Positions 45,996 through 56,396 of a stretch of 64,000 nucleotides of DNA are shown here, in pieces (within the stretch, counting starts at the first letter, position 1; each line of letters begins with the position of its first letter). Below the pieces are notes generated by a model, which worked only from the letters and a program-made list of their open reading frames with translations, did no database searches and had not been told where the DNA came from. The DNA is from Bemisia tabaci (lineage: Eukaryota; Arthropoda; Insecta; Hemiptera; Aleyrodidae): the NCBI RefSeq assembly GCF_918797505.1, contig NC_092793.1, forward strand, positions 46,364,243 through 46,428,242, given 5' to 3'. Both the position numbers and the translations under genes were made by a program.

Positions 45996-48112
45996 GTACA
46001 AAATTGAACACCATTGATAAAAGGGGGCAGTGCTAAAACGTCACATTTGCATTTATATCAGACTTGATTACAATCAATCATGATGAAGTCTAAAACAGAA
46101 ACCGAAGATCAACCAGAGAAGTTTTCTGGAGTCTACTTTAAAATGTTATTCCTCGTGGAAAGGAAAGAAGTTCAGTGTTCTTTCAAAGATGAATTTCGAA
46201 GCGTTATTTCTTCCTCTTCTTTTTGCGTCACAATACCGACGAGCATCAACGTTATGGAAATATTGCAATAAATTGCTGGAATTCACTTTTTACCTCTCTA
46301 TAGGTTGAGCATGCTCATTACATTGGACAATTATTAGTGTCTCTAACAGTTGTCTCTCTTATCCACAGAAAACTGGAAAATTATTTCGAGGATGAAGTAA
46401 TGAACCTAAACTTTAGTGACACCCCAGTGCTAAGACGTCACATTTGCATTTATAACAGATTTGAGCACGACCAAACATGATACAGTCCCCAGTTTAAAAT
46501 AAATCTCTGTATCGTTTAAGGATCACAAAGGGAATTCTCCCTTTTTATTTTAATCAGCTCTTGCAACGAGGGTCACCATTTGGAGACTTAGCAAATGACA
46601 ATTTTGGGAGGGTATTATATTTTGTAAATGGTAAACTTTTTTTATGAATGAATTTCTACGAGTAGTTTTTAAATGGGATTAGACATTATATGAATAATAT
46701 CATGTTCATTACACCTAGATTCTCTTTTTTGCAAAGTTCTGTACGAAGAGTGTGCATACTGAAAGCAAATAAATGTGTCCATAAACCTCAGTATCTTAAA
46801 ATAGACAAAATTTCAGGACAAAAATCAGGCTACTAAGCACAGAGAAAAAATTCCTCTCAAAATAGATTGTAAGTATCCCCGCTAACGGTTTTGTAACAAT
46901 CATAATTAGGTCAGAAATGTTCCGCTACGAGGAAAAAGAATTTAAGTACAATATGTTAGGTAGGTATCTAAAATAGAATAATTGTGTAACTGCTCAGTTT
47001 TGCACGTTCCCCGGATTTTATCAATTGAAAAACCTTCGACCACACAATTCTCAGAGCTCAATTTTCTAACGCGCTGCTCATCTGCAGCTCTTGACGAGGC
47101 ATTGTACAAGATATACTCTAAGCCCTTTTATTTATATTTTAACTATACAAATATCAGTTTGTTCAGCCACATGACAAGCATGCATTTCTGTAATCTGTGC
47201 TTTTTTCCATTTAAATTTCTCACGGATTTCCTTCTCGCATTGTTCTCAACTGAGAATCCTCTCAATTTGTTTGGCGTTTCAAACACAATGTAGTGTTATT
47301 GGCTTTCTTATCTCCATGAGTTTTTTCTGGCATCATTAATCGTTTTTCCGTTTTCCTGTTCCCGTGCTGAGTAAATGTAGAAACGGAATATTATTATATA
47401 ACAGAATATTTTGGATGCATCTATGTAACTATGCCGATATTTCTGTGGTGCACAGGAATGAAAAACTACGTCCTTATAAAGGGAAACCACCGGCATATAT
47501 GTTATTTCTGCAGATAGTAATGGGAGAGCCGGATCAATCCAAAAATTGATTTCATAGTCTAGTTTCGTAGGTCTAATAATGGGACCTAATTTCCTCTCAA
47601 GTGATCGTCCAGCCATCCAAGCGACGAGAGTCGATAATTATGGACATAATTATTTGCCTAATTTTAGGCAATTATCGAATGCGTATTCTTTTTTGTTTGA
47701 TGTGTTGAATTCATGATTGAAAGTGGAACAATGCACACGTCGAAAAGTAGAGAAGAAATTAAAATGAATATCAACAATAATCAACTAAGGCTAAAATCAA
47801 CTTAAAAACTCAATTCGCTTACGTATCTAATTGCCACCAGACTAGTTTCGGGAGCTTTCATCCATCTCCCATCTTCAGTGGTTGTTGACTGATTCGGAAT
47901 TCGTGGTCGCATTGCACGCATGAGGGCCGATACTAACCTAATGCAAGGTTAGCTCAGGACAGGAGTTAAATCACGTTGGGTTAGGGTAGGTTAGATTTGT
48001 TTCCATGTGTGTGTTTTTGACGCCTTCTTGTGTTTAAAATATGCGCTTTTGGTTTTTGTATTTTTGCGCATATCGTCTTCCGTTTTTGCGCTTTCGGAAA
48101 TTTCCGCTATTA
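45996..48112 (+). other. Intron sequence with a diverged direct repeat
   Basis: This is the presumed intron between the two recognised exons, which continues to 48679. CGTCACATTTGCATTTATA followed by ACAGA/TCAGA occurs at about 46038 and again at 46436, in two ~58 bp segments that also share CAGTGCTAA and CATGAT. No additional exon was convincing. Confidence 0.55.
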
Positions 48113-48633
48113 CTGCCGCGCTAAGGAAGAACGCCGTATGAACATTCTAGAGTTGCCAACACTGAAAAAACGAGATTAGGGCTGGGCCCTAGAATTGCTT
48201 CACCTCATACCCCACAGGGACAGGCCCTGCACGGGTAGGACCCAGCCCTACCCGGACAGGGTCCAGCCCTTACCAAGTAGGGCTGAACCCTGAAGCAGGT
48301 AGGTTCGGGCCCTACCCGCGGCGGGCCTGCCCCTATGGGGGTTGAGGTAAAGCAATTTTACCTACCCGTTTAGGGCCTGGACCTTCCGCGCAGGTACCAG
48401 CCCTAAACTCGTTTTTTCCGTGAAATTTTCCTGTATAAAACATGTTGTATTTATGACGAAATTCATGCATATTTCTCTTAGAAATCTTTAGATATTTTAG
48501 ATTAAATTGCGAACAAAATAGTCTGAAAAATTGGAAGACAAATATTTAAAATTTCCCCAATTAATTCGTATTTTATCAGAGGAAAATTGGCAACGTCTGA
48601 AGGTTCATACGGCGTTTTTCCTTAGCATGGCAG
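48113..48633 (+). mobile_element. Family A MITE, copy 12, split by a foldback element
   Basis: This copy starts CTGCCGCGCTAAGGAAGAAC and ends TTTTTCCTTAGCATGGCAG, with ATTA on both sides (48109-48112, 48634-48637) as a perfect 4-bp target duplication. A 263 bp palindromic element interrupts it after TAGAGTTGCCAA; without it the copy is about 256 bp. The interior TAGATTAAATTGCGAACAAA shows forward orientation. It ends 46 bases before the acceptor of the next coding exon. Confidence 0.9.
48160..48422. mobile_element. Group D foldback MITE (nested, GC-rich)
   Basis: CACTGAAAAAACGAGATTAG and GGCTGGG at the left are mirrored by CCAGCCCTAAACTCGTTTTT and TCCGTG at the right, and the halves remain imperfect reverse complements to the centre. 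The interior is built of GGGCCCTACC- and CAGCCCTACC-like blocks. AA flanks both ends (48158-48159, 48423-48424), a 2-bp duplication. The terminus resembles the elements at 5061 and 59075. Confidence 0.85.
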
Positions 48634-48679
48634 ATTAGGTAAGATCAATTTGATTGACGAGATTTTCTTTGTTTTGCAG

Positions 48680-49024
48680 TTGCGGATGGCGGAGAAGATG
48701 GCAAAGCTGACGAAGAGCGCCCTGTTCCACGAGAGGGATCGGATAATCAGGCGGGGTGGCTCGGGGCTCTCGTTCTCGCAGGCGGAGGACATGGGGCTGC
48801 TGACGCCTACGGCGACGGCGGCTTCGCCGATGGTTCCGCCGCCTCCATTCTCGCTGCCCCTACCGTTCCCGTTCCTCCACCCGGCCGCCGCCCTCCCCTT
48901 CCTCCCGCCCTCGGCCCCGGTCAACGTTCATCAGACATCATCCGCCTCCTCGCACTCATCCGAGTCCTCCTCGTCGTCGCAGCAAACTTGGAGCTTCGAG
49001 GAGCAGTTCAAACAGGTGCGTCAG
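48680..49024 (+). CDS. retn: Exon of dead ringer/retained-like transcription factor, start of ARID domain
   Basis: The acceptor TTTGTTTTGCAG precedes a phase-0 exon of 112 or 115 codons. It encodes LRMAEKMAKLTKSALFHERD, a segment SFSQAEDMGLL, a Pro-rich stretch (PPPPFSLPLPFPFLHPAAAL), a Ser-rich linker and the ARID entry TWSFEEQFKQ(VRQ). The ending matches the N-terminal edge of the extended ARID of Drosophila dead ringer (FEEQFKQVRQLYE) and of vertebrate ARID3 (YEEQFKQLYEL), as I recall them. Two donors are possible: CAG|GTGCGT (exon end 49015) and CAG|GCAAGT (exon end 49024), a GC donor. The helices that contact DNA are encoded by later exons outside this window. The orthology is strong on this short edge but not tested by search. 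Confidence 0.85.
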
Positions 49025-49066
49025 GCAAGTAAAACGTTCCTATCCAATTCTAGTAGCGTTGTATCA
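49025..49066 (+). other. Short intronic gap after the donor
   Basis: Only 42 bases of single-copy sequence separate the GC donor from the target duplication of the hAT-type MITE. Confidence 0.6.
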
Positions 49067-49074
49067 TTTCCAAT

Positions 49075-49359
49075 CAGTGTTCTGCCTCCCCCAGGTGCCA
49101 TGCGCCTAAAAATCGGGCCTTGGCTCCTAAAAATTAGGGGAGAGGGGTTGGGCCATCGTGGCGCCTAAAAAATTTTACAGATTGAACTCGCAACCAGGAA
49201 GCAGGGGTAGCGATGAAGCGCCCTCTATAAGCACCGTTCGCAGCATCGCCATGGCCCGAATTCATAAAATTTGGCTCCTAAAAAATAGTAGATGGCTCCT
49301 AAAAATTGGGCTTTGCGACCAAGGTGGCACTAAAATTTTAGAGGGAAGGCAGAACACTG
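49075..49359. mobile_element. hAT-type MITE next to the exon
   Basis: The ends are CAGTGTTCTGCCTCCCCC and GGGAAGGCAGAACACTG. TTTCCAAT lies on both sides (49067-49074 and 49360-49367), a perfect 8-bp target duplication as made by hAT transposases. Inside, GGCTCCTAAAAATT-like motifs recur four times near the ends, resembling subterminal transposase-binding repeats. The element is 285 bp with no coding capacity. Confidence 0.9.
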
Positions 49360-49382
49360 TTTCCAATGGCTATAGAACGATA

Positions 49383-49630
49383 CTGCCAAGGAAAAACGTC
49401 GTATGAACCTTCAGGCGTTGTCAAATTTTCTTTGATGAAAAACGACTTTCCCGGTAAACTTATGAACATTTGTCTTCCAATTTTTCAGATAAGTTTGTTC
49501 CCAATTTCGCCTGAAGTTCCTGAAATTTTTAAGGAAAAATATTCTTAAATTTCCTCAAAAATGAACATTTTACTGAAAGAAATTTGGCAAATCTCGAATG
49601 TTCATACGGCGTTCTTCCTTAGCACGGCAG
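49383..49630 (-). mobile_element. Family A MITE, copy 13 (reverse orientation)
   Basis: The left terminus is CTGCCAAGGAAAAACGTCGT and the right terminus is GGCGTTCTTCCTTAGCACGG then CAG. The flanks are GATA and AATA, three of four bases matching. The interior TCTTCCAATTTTTCAGATAA is the reverse complement of the family consensus, so this copy is inverted relative to the copy at 48113-48633 on the other side of the exon. Confidence 0.85.
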
Positions 49631-50469
49631 AATACGGCTTGACTGCAAACTAACTATTTTATAGGAAGAAGAAGAAACTTTGCCATGCTTGTAATTTTAA
49701 GGTTGGATTTGCACTTTTCCACATACATTACAGCGTGATACTCTTCAAGACGCGAAGGAAGTCTGGAATAAAGTTACACGGACGGCAATCTTGCAATGAA
49801 TACTGACCCCAGACACGGCCGTAAAAATGATCAGAAATTTAATTTTTCGAGCAGCGATTGAGATGAAACGCAGCCTCGCGAGAACTCGGGGAAAAAAAGT
49901 GAGAAACGCGCAGTTTTAAGCGGTGAACCCGTGCATCGGCGCGCCGGCCATTTTGAATAAATTACGAGGAATGTGAATGTATAATTTTATAACGAGTTGT
50001 AATTACAGGCTGGCGAGCCAATAAGCATCGGCGCAGATGCGGCTCACGCTGCTCGCCTGCACGGAGACCAAGCCAAGTGCCGTCTTGCACTGTCTTCCAT
50101 CCCACCACTCAGTGGATCAATCTCAAACTTATTTCAGAGTTTGAATCGAGAGTAAAAATATGAAACAATAAGTTTCTCCCTTCATTAATTCTATATGACT
50201 GTAAAAAAAACATCAGCAAGATGAGTGTTGAAACTCTACGGTTTCTTTTGCATCCGTACTGACACACAGTGAATTATTTCTTAATAAATGCTGAGATTGC
50301 AGAGGTGAATTGTTTGGTTTCATTCGAATACTTGAAGTTAGTAAAACAGGGAGGGATTCAGTTAGAAAAATGAAGAGAAGGTTTACAGCGAAAATAAATT
50401 TAAAAAAAAAAAAAAAAAAATCCGTGCGCTTTTTCTAGTCTTCTCTCTTTCGACTCGCAACTTTTACGA
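49631..50469. other. Unassigned, presumed intron
   Basis: No exon or repeat family is recognised. A run of A's lies at 50402-50419. Confidence 0.4.
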
Positions 50470-50960
50470 ACTGGATACAAATATTCTGACTCTGGGCGTG
50501 TGTGTGAAGTACCTCGTATTTTCAAAATCACTGTAGACGTTTAATTTCACAGAAAAAGAAATCGCTATGAAAATATTGTAGTTCTGGCTACTTTAAGTAA
50601 TTTCTATTTATCGGGTGATACAAATATTTAAACTCCGCGGATGTGCATGAGGTATTCTGACTTTTGAAGGCATTTTCGTGATTTGAAGTCTCAATTGGAC
50701 GTATTTCTGCCAAATGGAACTATGTGCAGTATGACGTGAACCCTGTTATGCATGTCTTCTTATGGGTATCAGGGCTCATGTCTTGATGCACATAGTTCCG
50801 TTTAGCAGAAATACGTCCAATTGTTCAAGGTTGGAAAGTCACGTTTGGCTCTTGCTACTTTGAGAAATTTATATTCTTCGGGTGATACAAATATTTAAAC
50901 TCCGCGGATGTGCGTGAAGTATTTTGACTTTTGAAGGCAGTTCTGTTATTTGATGCTATC
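50470..50960 (+). repeat. Three diverged ~110-bp tandem units
   Basis: The units share GGATACAAATATT or GGGTGATACAAATATTTAAA, CTCCGCGGATGTGC and GACTTTTGAAGGCA. The second (about 50581-50691) and third (about 50845-50960) are most alike; the first (from 50470) is more diverged. The palindromic family F element lies between the second and third units. Confidence 0.75.
50692..50823. mobile_element. Family F palindromic MITE, intact copy
   Basis: CAATTGGACGTATTTCTGCC at the left is mirrored by GCAGAAATACGTCCAATTG at the right, continuing inward through AAATGGAACTATGTGC and GCACATAGTTCCGTTT. The element is 132 bp, and its insertion appears to separate two tandem units. Confidence 0.82.
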
Positions 50961-53382
50961 ATTGTTCGTGGTAAGAGAAACTCAGAGACAGTCCCTAGGC
51001 GTTAGGTTGTTTAGTTCCAATATTGTCATGAATAAGATGAAACATGAGCGAAAACTAGACAACGTGAAATGCACTCAGGGTGATTCTGGTCAAAAAAATT
51101 CATTTGAGTGAGTCTATCGTGTGAATGATGGAAACAAAATCACACACCCCGCGCCTTTCTCCTAATCATAGGAAATTACGCTAATGCTCCGAACTTTCCA
51201 ACAAAAGCCGTGCACAGGCGCATATAATTCACAGAGCTTACAATCTAGTCGTAAGTAATTATAATTTAGAAGCATATCCACCGATAGTGAAGTTTGACGA
51301 GCATGCTTTTGGTGCAAGAGCTCGAATTCGCGGTTGCCGATTCCTCCGGTGAAAATATCATTTCGACACAAGAGAGCGTGGGATATGTCGAGGGACGAGA
51401 AGCGGCAACACTGGGAGTTGTAACAAAATAAGCTTGATAGGCTTTCTGTGCTGATTACTCCTCCGTGGCGGGAACGCTTGCATGTTGCGACTAATTGAGG
51501 ATGCGCACGGAAAATATCAAAACGTGTTTTTATGGTTATTGCCCGGCATTCTGATGAAAGCTCTGCCGGTTGAATGTTGGGATATTGGCAAACCATCGGT
51601 TCACTGCTTAACCGGGAAACACAGTAGACAGCGATAGTGGTTGCATGCGAGGGGAGCCATTCGATAAAGTACCGTTCTGCCTCGCTGCGAACCGATTCCT
51701 TCTAATCTAATTATTCAGAGCTTACTTTGCTGCAGGTACAATTTTTTTCTCATGCAAACGCTTTGGCCGTCGAATTCATTACTTATCATTTGACCTGAGA
51801 ATATAGAGCATGCAGACTAAAAAATTTAGAAGCTTAGGACGTTTCGAGGTCCTGAAAACACCACTTTCAACCGGGTACAACAGTACACTTTGTAATATGC
51901 GATTTTCATTACAATTCGTGGTCCTTTTTAATTATATTAGGACATTTCTTTGCATGTTGAGGTGGGGTTGGTGGGACCCCATACCATCTCGGTCAATTGA
52001 AATTCTGAATTTTTTAGCCTTGATTACCCATTTTAGTTTAGGCTCTCATTAATTTACCCGAGTGTAACTCGTATTTTAACTGGTTTATGATCTTTGCTTT
52101 GCTTCGTTTAACCTAGTATAGCTTCAACCTCTGAGGTCAGCCCTTGAAGGCTAGTTGCAAAAAAATCCTAGTTATTCCGAACCGCATAACATTTTTACAA
52201 ATTTTAATATTAGCGACTGAAAGTTAACAGGACTTTCAATGCGTTAGGTGTAGCGATTTTTTACCGTTAAGCACAAAAGAATGTCTATACGATCAAAAAT
52301 ATCACGGGCACTGATTTTTTTACTGAACAGTTTCACGACTAAAATTTGACATCCGACAGTTAGGTATGGTTTTATGCCAAGCTTGCCCCACCGACAAAGA
52401 GGGAGTCAATCAATAATATTTCCCTCTATTTCGCACAGTGCCGTCGCCGCCGTAGCGTCGTTAAAATTGGGGAATACATGCGGAATATTTGAGTCTGGCC
52501 TGGAATAATGAAAAAGTATCTTAATAATCGTGACCTCATCCGAAATGAGCAAGACAGAACCGACGACGTAATGTTTAATAACCACAGCGACTCTGCTGAA
52601 AGAAAACTAATGCGCCGACCAGGATTGCCAAATTTCTTTGATCGGCGTTTCTACTTCACATTGATTCATGGGAAAAACTTTAAGTGGTTCTACACGATCT
52701 GGTAACCTCGAATCGGACCTGAAAACCGCAAAACTAACCCAGGGCGGGGAGGAGGAGGTTGGCAGTCCCGCACCATCAAAGAAAGCCGATCCCAACAATC
52801 GATTGTCGCTGGATTTTATATTCGAATAAAAACCACGGGTGTTTCCACTTTATCCGGCTCCATTCTCACTCCCCAAATCTCTCCGCAAAAGCTCTGCCGG
52901 TCGTTTATTTGACAAGACCGCGAAAATGAAATTTTTTTGAAAATCTTGTAAGACTCCTACCCTGCCAAATTCGATAAACACATTTTTTATAATTGAACAA
53001 AATTACTGAAAAAAATTAAATCGTTATAAAGTTTTTTTAAGGGATGTTTTGGAAAATATGTACATGTAAAGCATTTTTAAAAAAATTGTTAGATATTTTG
53101 TAAAATTATTTTTGCAGCGAACTTGTTACAAAAATTTTCAAAAAAGTAATTCCGAGCAATTTTTCGCGGCGACATCGTCATCAAAAACACCACGACGATA
53201 TTTTTAGAATATCGCGAAAATATTGATGATGTACAGTGGAATATAGCTCTCGTAAATCACTTCATGAAAGTCAACGTTTTCACCCTTCCTGTATAGTCTT
53301 TAATACACACCCCAGGCTGCCTCATTTCCTTCGAACTTTCCAAAACCGTCGAAAAACTTAGATATATATGTATATCAAGCCG
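50961..53382. other. Unassigned, presumed intron
   Basis: No exon is recognised and I could not find the remaining ARID-coding sequence. The minus-strand frame at 51162-51596 has no known domain. The phrase ATTGCCAAATTTCTTTGATC near 52624 resembles a family A terminus but is too short to call. Confidence 0.4.
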
Positions 53383-53508
53383 CTAACTCAGCGCACTAGA
53401 GCGCTCTGCGACTCCAAATCGCCATCGGAATCGATCCTCCCACAAATCATCGGGCAGATTACACCGTCTGATCTCCCCCTCCACTCCCTCCCGCAAACCT
53501 TTTACTGA
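53383..53508 (-). pseudogene. 3' end of the RTE-like retrotransposon ORF, second copy
   Basis: Read on the minus strand, the last ~42 codons (VKGLREGVEGEIRRCNLPDD, then LWEDRFRWRFGVAERSSAL and stop) match the end of the frame at 34400-34951 at most positions. The downstream tail contains ATATACATATATATC, similar to the tail of the other copy. This is a heavily 5'-truncated insertion. The longer frame upstream of VKG is unrelated and chance. Confidence 0.85.
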
Positions 53509-54001
53509 AAACCTTATCGATGTTTTCCGACTAATGAACCGAAAAATGTCACAACTTGGCAACGATGGTCGATTTTGCGACTTTTTTCCGCATTTTTTTC
53601 GTGTCTGAACAACGAGTAGCCGCCGGATTCGGAGGGGCTCCGCCGATGCCGGCCCGATTCCTTTGGCCTCTGTTCTCCATAAGTTTATGACTGTTGGTGG
53701 TGAAGAACATGTGGTTTGTTGGGCCCCCCTCCGCCTCACCCTCTCGGCCATCATCCTCGGATGAATATAGGAGTGCAATGTGTGTGGCCTATCACTCAGA
53801 ATCATAACGCGGTTTTATTGCTTTAGATCCGCAACTCTCGCGGGCAGCGAAGCCTTCTGATCGAGGGCCAGACCCCGTGTTGCCGCCCGGTTGAAATTAA
53901 TCCAAGCCGAATTGGAATAGATGGTAGAATTTTTAAAAACTATGCAAAATTGTCGGTAATTAAAGACTCGTGGGTAGGGAAAAGTATTGATTTGAGGAAA
54001 C

Positions 54002-54034
<33 letters not shown>

Positions 54035-54070
54035 CTGAGAGATATTCTTGCCCTAATGGAATAATTTTAC
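53509..54070. other. Unassigned sequence ending in a long T run
   Basis: No exon is recognised. An uninterrupted run of 31 T lies at 54004-54034. Confidence 0.5.
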
Positions 54071-54308
54071 GCCAATTTAAATTAAATTTATTTATTTAGT
54101 AAATTGACTTTCTCATAGAAGACAATGATAAATACATCTCACGAACAAATTTTGGCAGAATCAATTTTTTTCGGTTTTCTGGATTTGTTCGTCAATTTAA
54201 ATTAATTTTCTATTTATTTATTTATTAAATTGACTTTCTCAATGATGGCATTAATAAATTAATCTCTCGAACAAATGGCAGCATTATTTTGTTTCGGTTT
54301 TCTGGATT
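54071..54308 (+). repeat. Tandem duplication, period ~120 bp
   Basis: Units 54071-54190 and 54191-54308 share CAATTTAAATTAA, AAATTGACTTTCTCA, CGAACAAAT and TTTCGGTTTTCTGGATTT in order. The sequence is AT-rich with TTTA microsatellite expansion inside the second unit. Confidence 0.8.
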
Positions 54309-56177
54309 TTTTTAAAAAAGAAGACTTAATAAATGTTGCCAATTAATCGTTGTTGTTAATTGTTGCCAATGTTGTGATATATTTAGCGAACAATATCCGG
54401 CGAAATTCGAGGGTTTTTTCGTTTTCTTTCGTGTTTCTTTCGAAAGAATTAAGCCTTGCACGGTCAGCTCTCCGCGCATTAAGTCTCTCTGCAGAGCAAC
54501 GTGTATAAAATAAGGAAAAAATAAAGTAGTCGCCACGCAGCGATACGAGAGAGTGCGTTTCCTTATTTTAAGTCGAGCGGACAGGCGTAACAAGAAAGAG
54601 GGTGCGACGAGCGACACGCATCTCCGAAGACACGATGTCCAGTTTATATTGGAGTAGGTCACGGAGCGCCCGGGGTCGGTGGGGGTCGGGGTGCAGGAAA
54701 TAGTGGAGATATATTATAGGGGTTGATGAGTTGCAGATTGTACAGCTGTTTATAAGGGTAGATTCCAATTTTGCTCCCTTCTCGATCGCCCCCGACGCTC
54801 CCACAACGACACATGCTTCCTCATTAAGATTCTCAGAGCTCAGCGCTATTAATTACCCTAGGCCTGATTCAAAAAAACAATGCTGCCAGATCGAATCCAA
54901 TACTGCCAGATTTCAAATACTCCAGCGGAATTTTTGCAAGCGGTCAGAAACCAGACTCAGTTACTGTATGTAGCCATTCTAGCGATATTCGAGAGATCGA
55001 TTTGCGATATGGTTTCAACCAAAACAATAGGATAAAACTTCACGTCAAAATTCTATTTGAAGTATTCAATGTGTTCGTTCATTAATATTTTGTCATTAAT
55101 AAACCATAAATCAATTAATGAAGCGTTATATAGATACGAGAAATTTCAATTGCAAGAAACACGTAGACGGATTTTACTACAATGCCGACAAGTTTATGTG
55201 CCTTTTTACAAATGAAACCATCGAATTTCTATACAAACCTTATGGCGTATGGCCACTCAATCAGTTTATCTACGACTTTAGGATAAAGATCAAATCTTAT
55301 GGATATCATGGACACTTAATTGTTCATCCCATTTCCCCTGGCTCAATCGTAATGGAAGTGCATTCAACATGGACTTACTCTGCTAGCCTATTTTTGAGTT
55401 GAGGGTGAAACACTCTCAATTAGACGGTTGCAAAAACCTCTATTTATTCGACTATAAGAGGATTTTCCTCCAAAAATGCATTTCTGTCAAGAGGAAAAAC
55501 TTGACTTTTTGCGAAAAAATCGGTGATAACCTCGATCAAAACAATGCAATTGGCTCCGCAATTCAAATTGCGTAAGACGAGGAAAAGTCACTCAACCTTG
55601 CTGATCCATCGGATTTGAGCCAAATTGTAGCTTATTTAATGAAGGCCGCGAGTATTTTGAGCATTTTCCGTCAATTGAGGAAAATCTGGGAGATTTTCCC
55701 ATTATAAGCACCTATTCTCTTTTTCTCATAAATAAACTAGGTCACATGGTCCATCAGTTTCTTTTATCTTATCCAACATAAGCAACGAATAAAAAAAAGT
55801 GGCCCTATTTCGTAATTTACATTTCCTCCTTTCAACCAATACGTTTAGGGCTGCACCAGAGCAAATATCTTCCGATGAAACAAAAGGAGGAAGAAGAAGA
55901 CTTAAAAATATAAGATTTTAGCTACTTTTTCCTCAAAATTTTCTCTCTCTAAATAATGAGTCGAAGTTGGCCCGAAGTCATTAATAATCATATAATGCAA
56001 CAAAGCAGTAAACTCGCAACTTGCATGAGTTTCGACAGGATGAACCAACCTCCAGTTTTGAGGTTTCGAAAATTGAGTCTTAATAGTCCGAGAATCATTA
56101 AGTCAGAAATTTTGTTAATGACGTCATGGGCTATCTATGATTTTCTACTGTGTTACCATGTTATCAAAATCCCGCTG
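54309..56177. other. Unassigned, presumed intron
   Basis: No gene is recognised. The frame 55118-55402 encodes 94 residues with a plausible-looking composition (Tyr/Phe-rich) but no domain I know. It is uninterrupted and does not overlap a known repeat, so it is worth one database search; coding status is doubtful. Confidence 0.35.
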
Positions 56178-56396
56178 CACTGTTAAAAATCGAGAGTGAA
56201 AAAACGGAATGTGGTGCCGGAATCTATATAGCGCCCAAATACCGCGAATGATATGAATGCCAAGTAAAATTACCACCATAATAGCGTATGACACTCCGCA
56301 AAAAGAATAAATTCCACTCTGCATTCATATCACTCGGGGATTTTGGGCGTTATATAGACTTCGGTCTAGAATTTAACTCCAATATTCTCAACGGTG
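56178..56396. mobile_element. Family G MITE, copy with both ends
   Basis: The left end is CACTGTTAAAAATCGAGAGT and the right end is ATATTCTCAACGGTG. Inner inverted blocks include GGAATCTATATAGCGCCCAA mirrored by TTGGGCGTTATATAGACTTC, and GATATGAATGC mirrored by GCATTCATATC. The element is 219 bp with no coding content, related to 60539-61036 and the fragment at 15420-15545. Confidence 0.78.

Noticed and set aside
46366..46400. Possible micro-exon after ATCCACAG near 46368
   Set aside because: An acceptor-like and a donor-like site exist, but the enclosed peptide is short and unrecognised and the flanking exons already join in phase 0 without it.
47980..48000. TTAGG-like words suggesting insect telomeric repeat
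   Set aside because: Only a few scattered GGTTAGG words; no tandem array.
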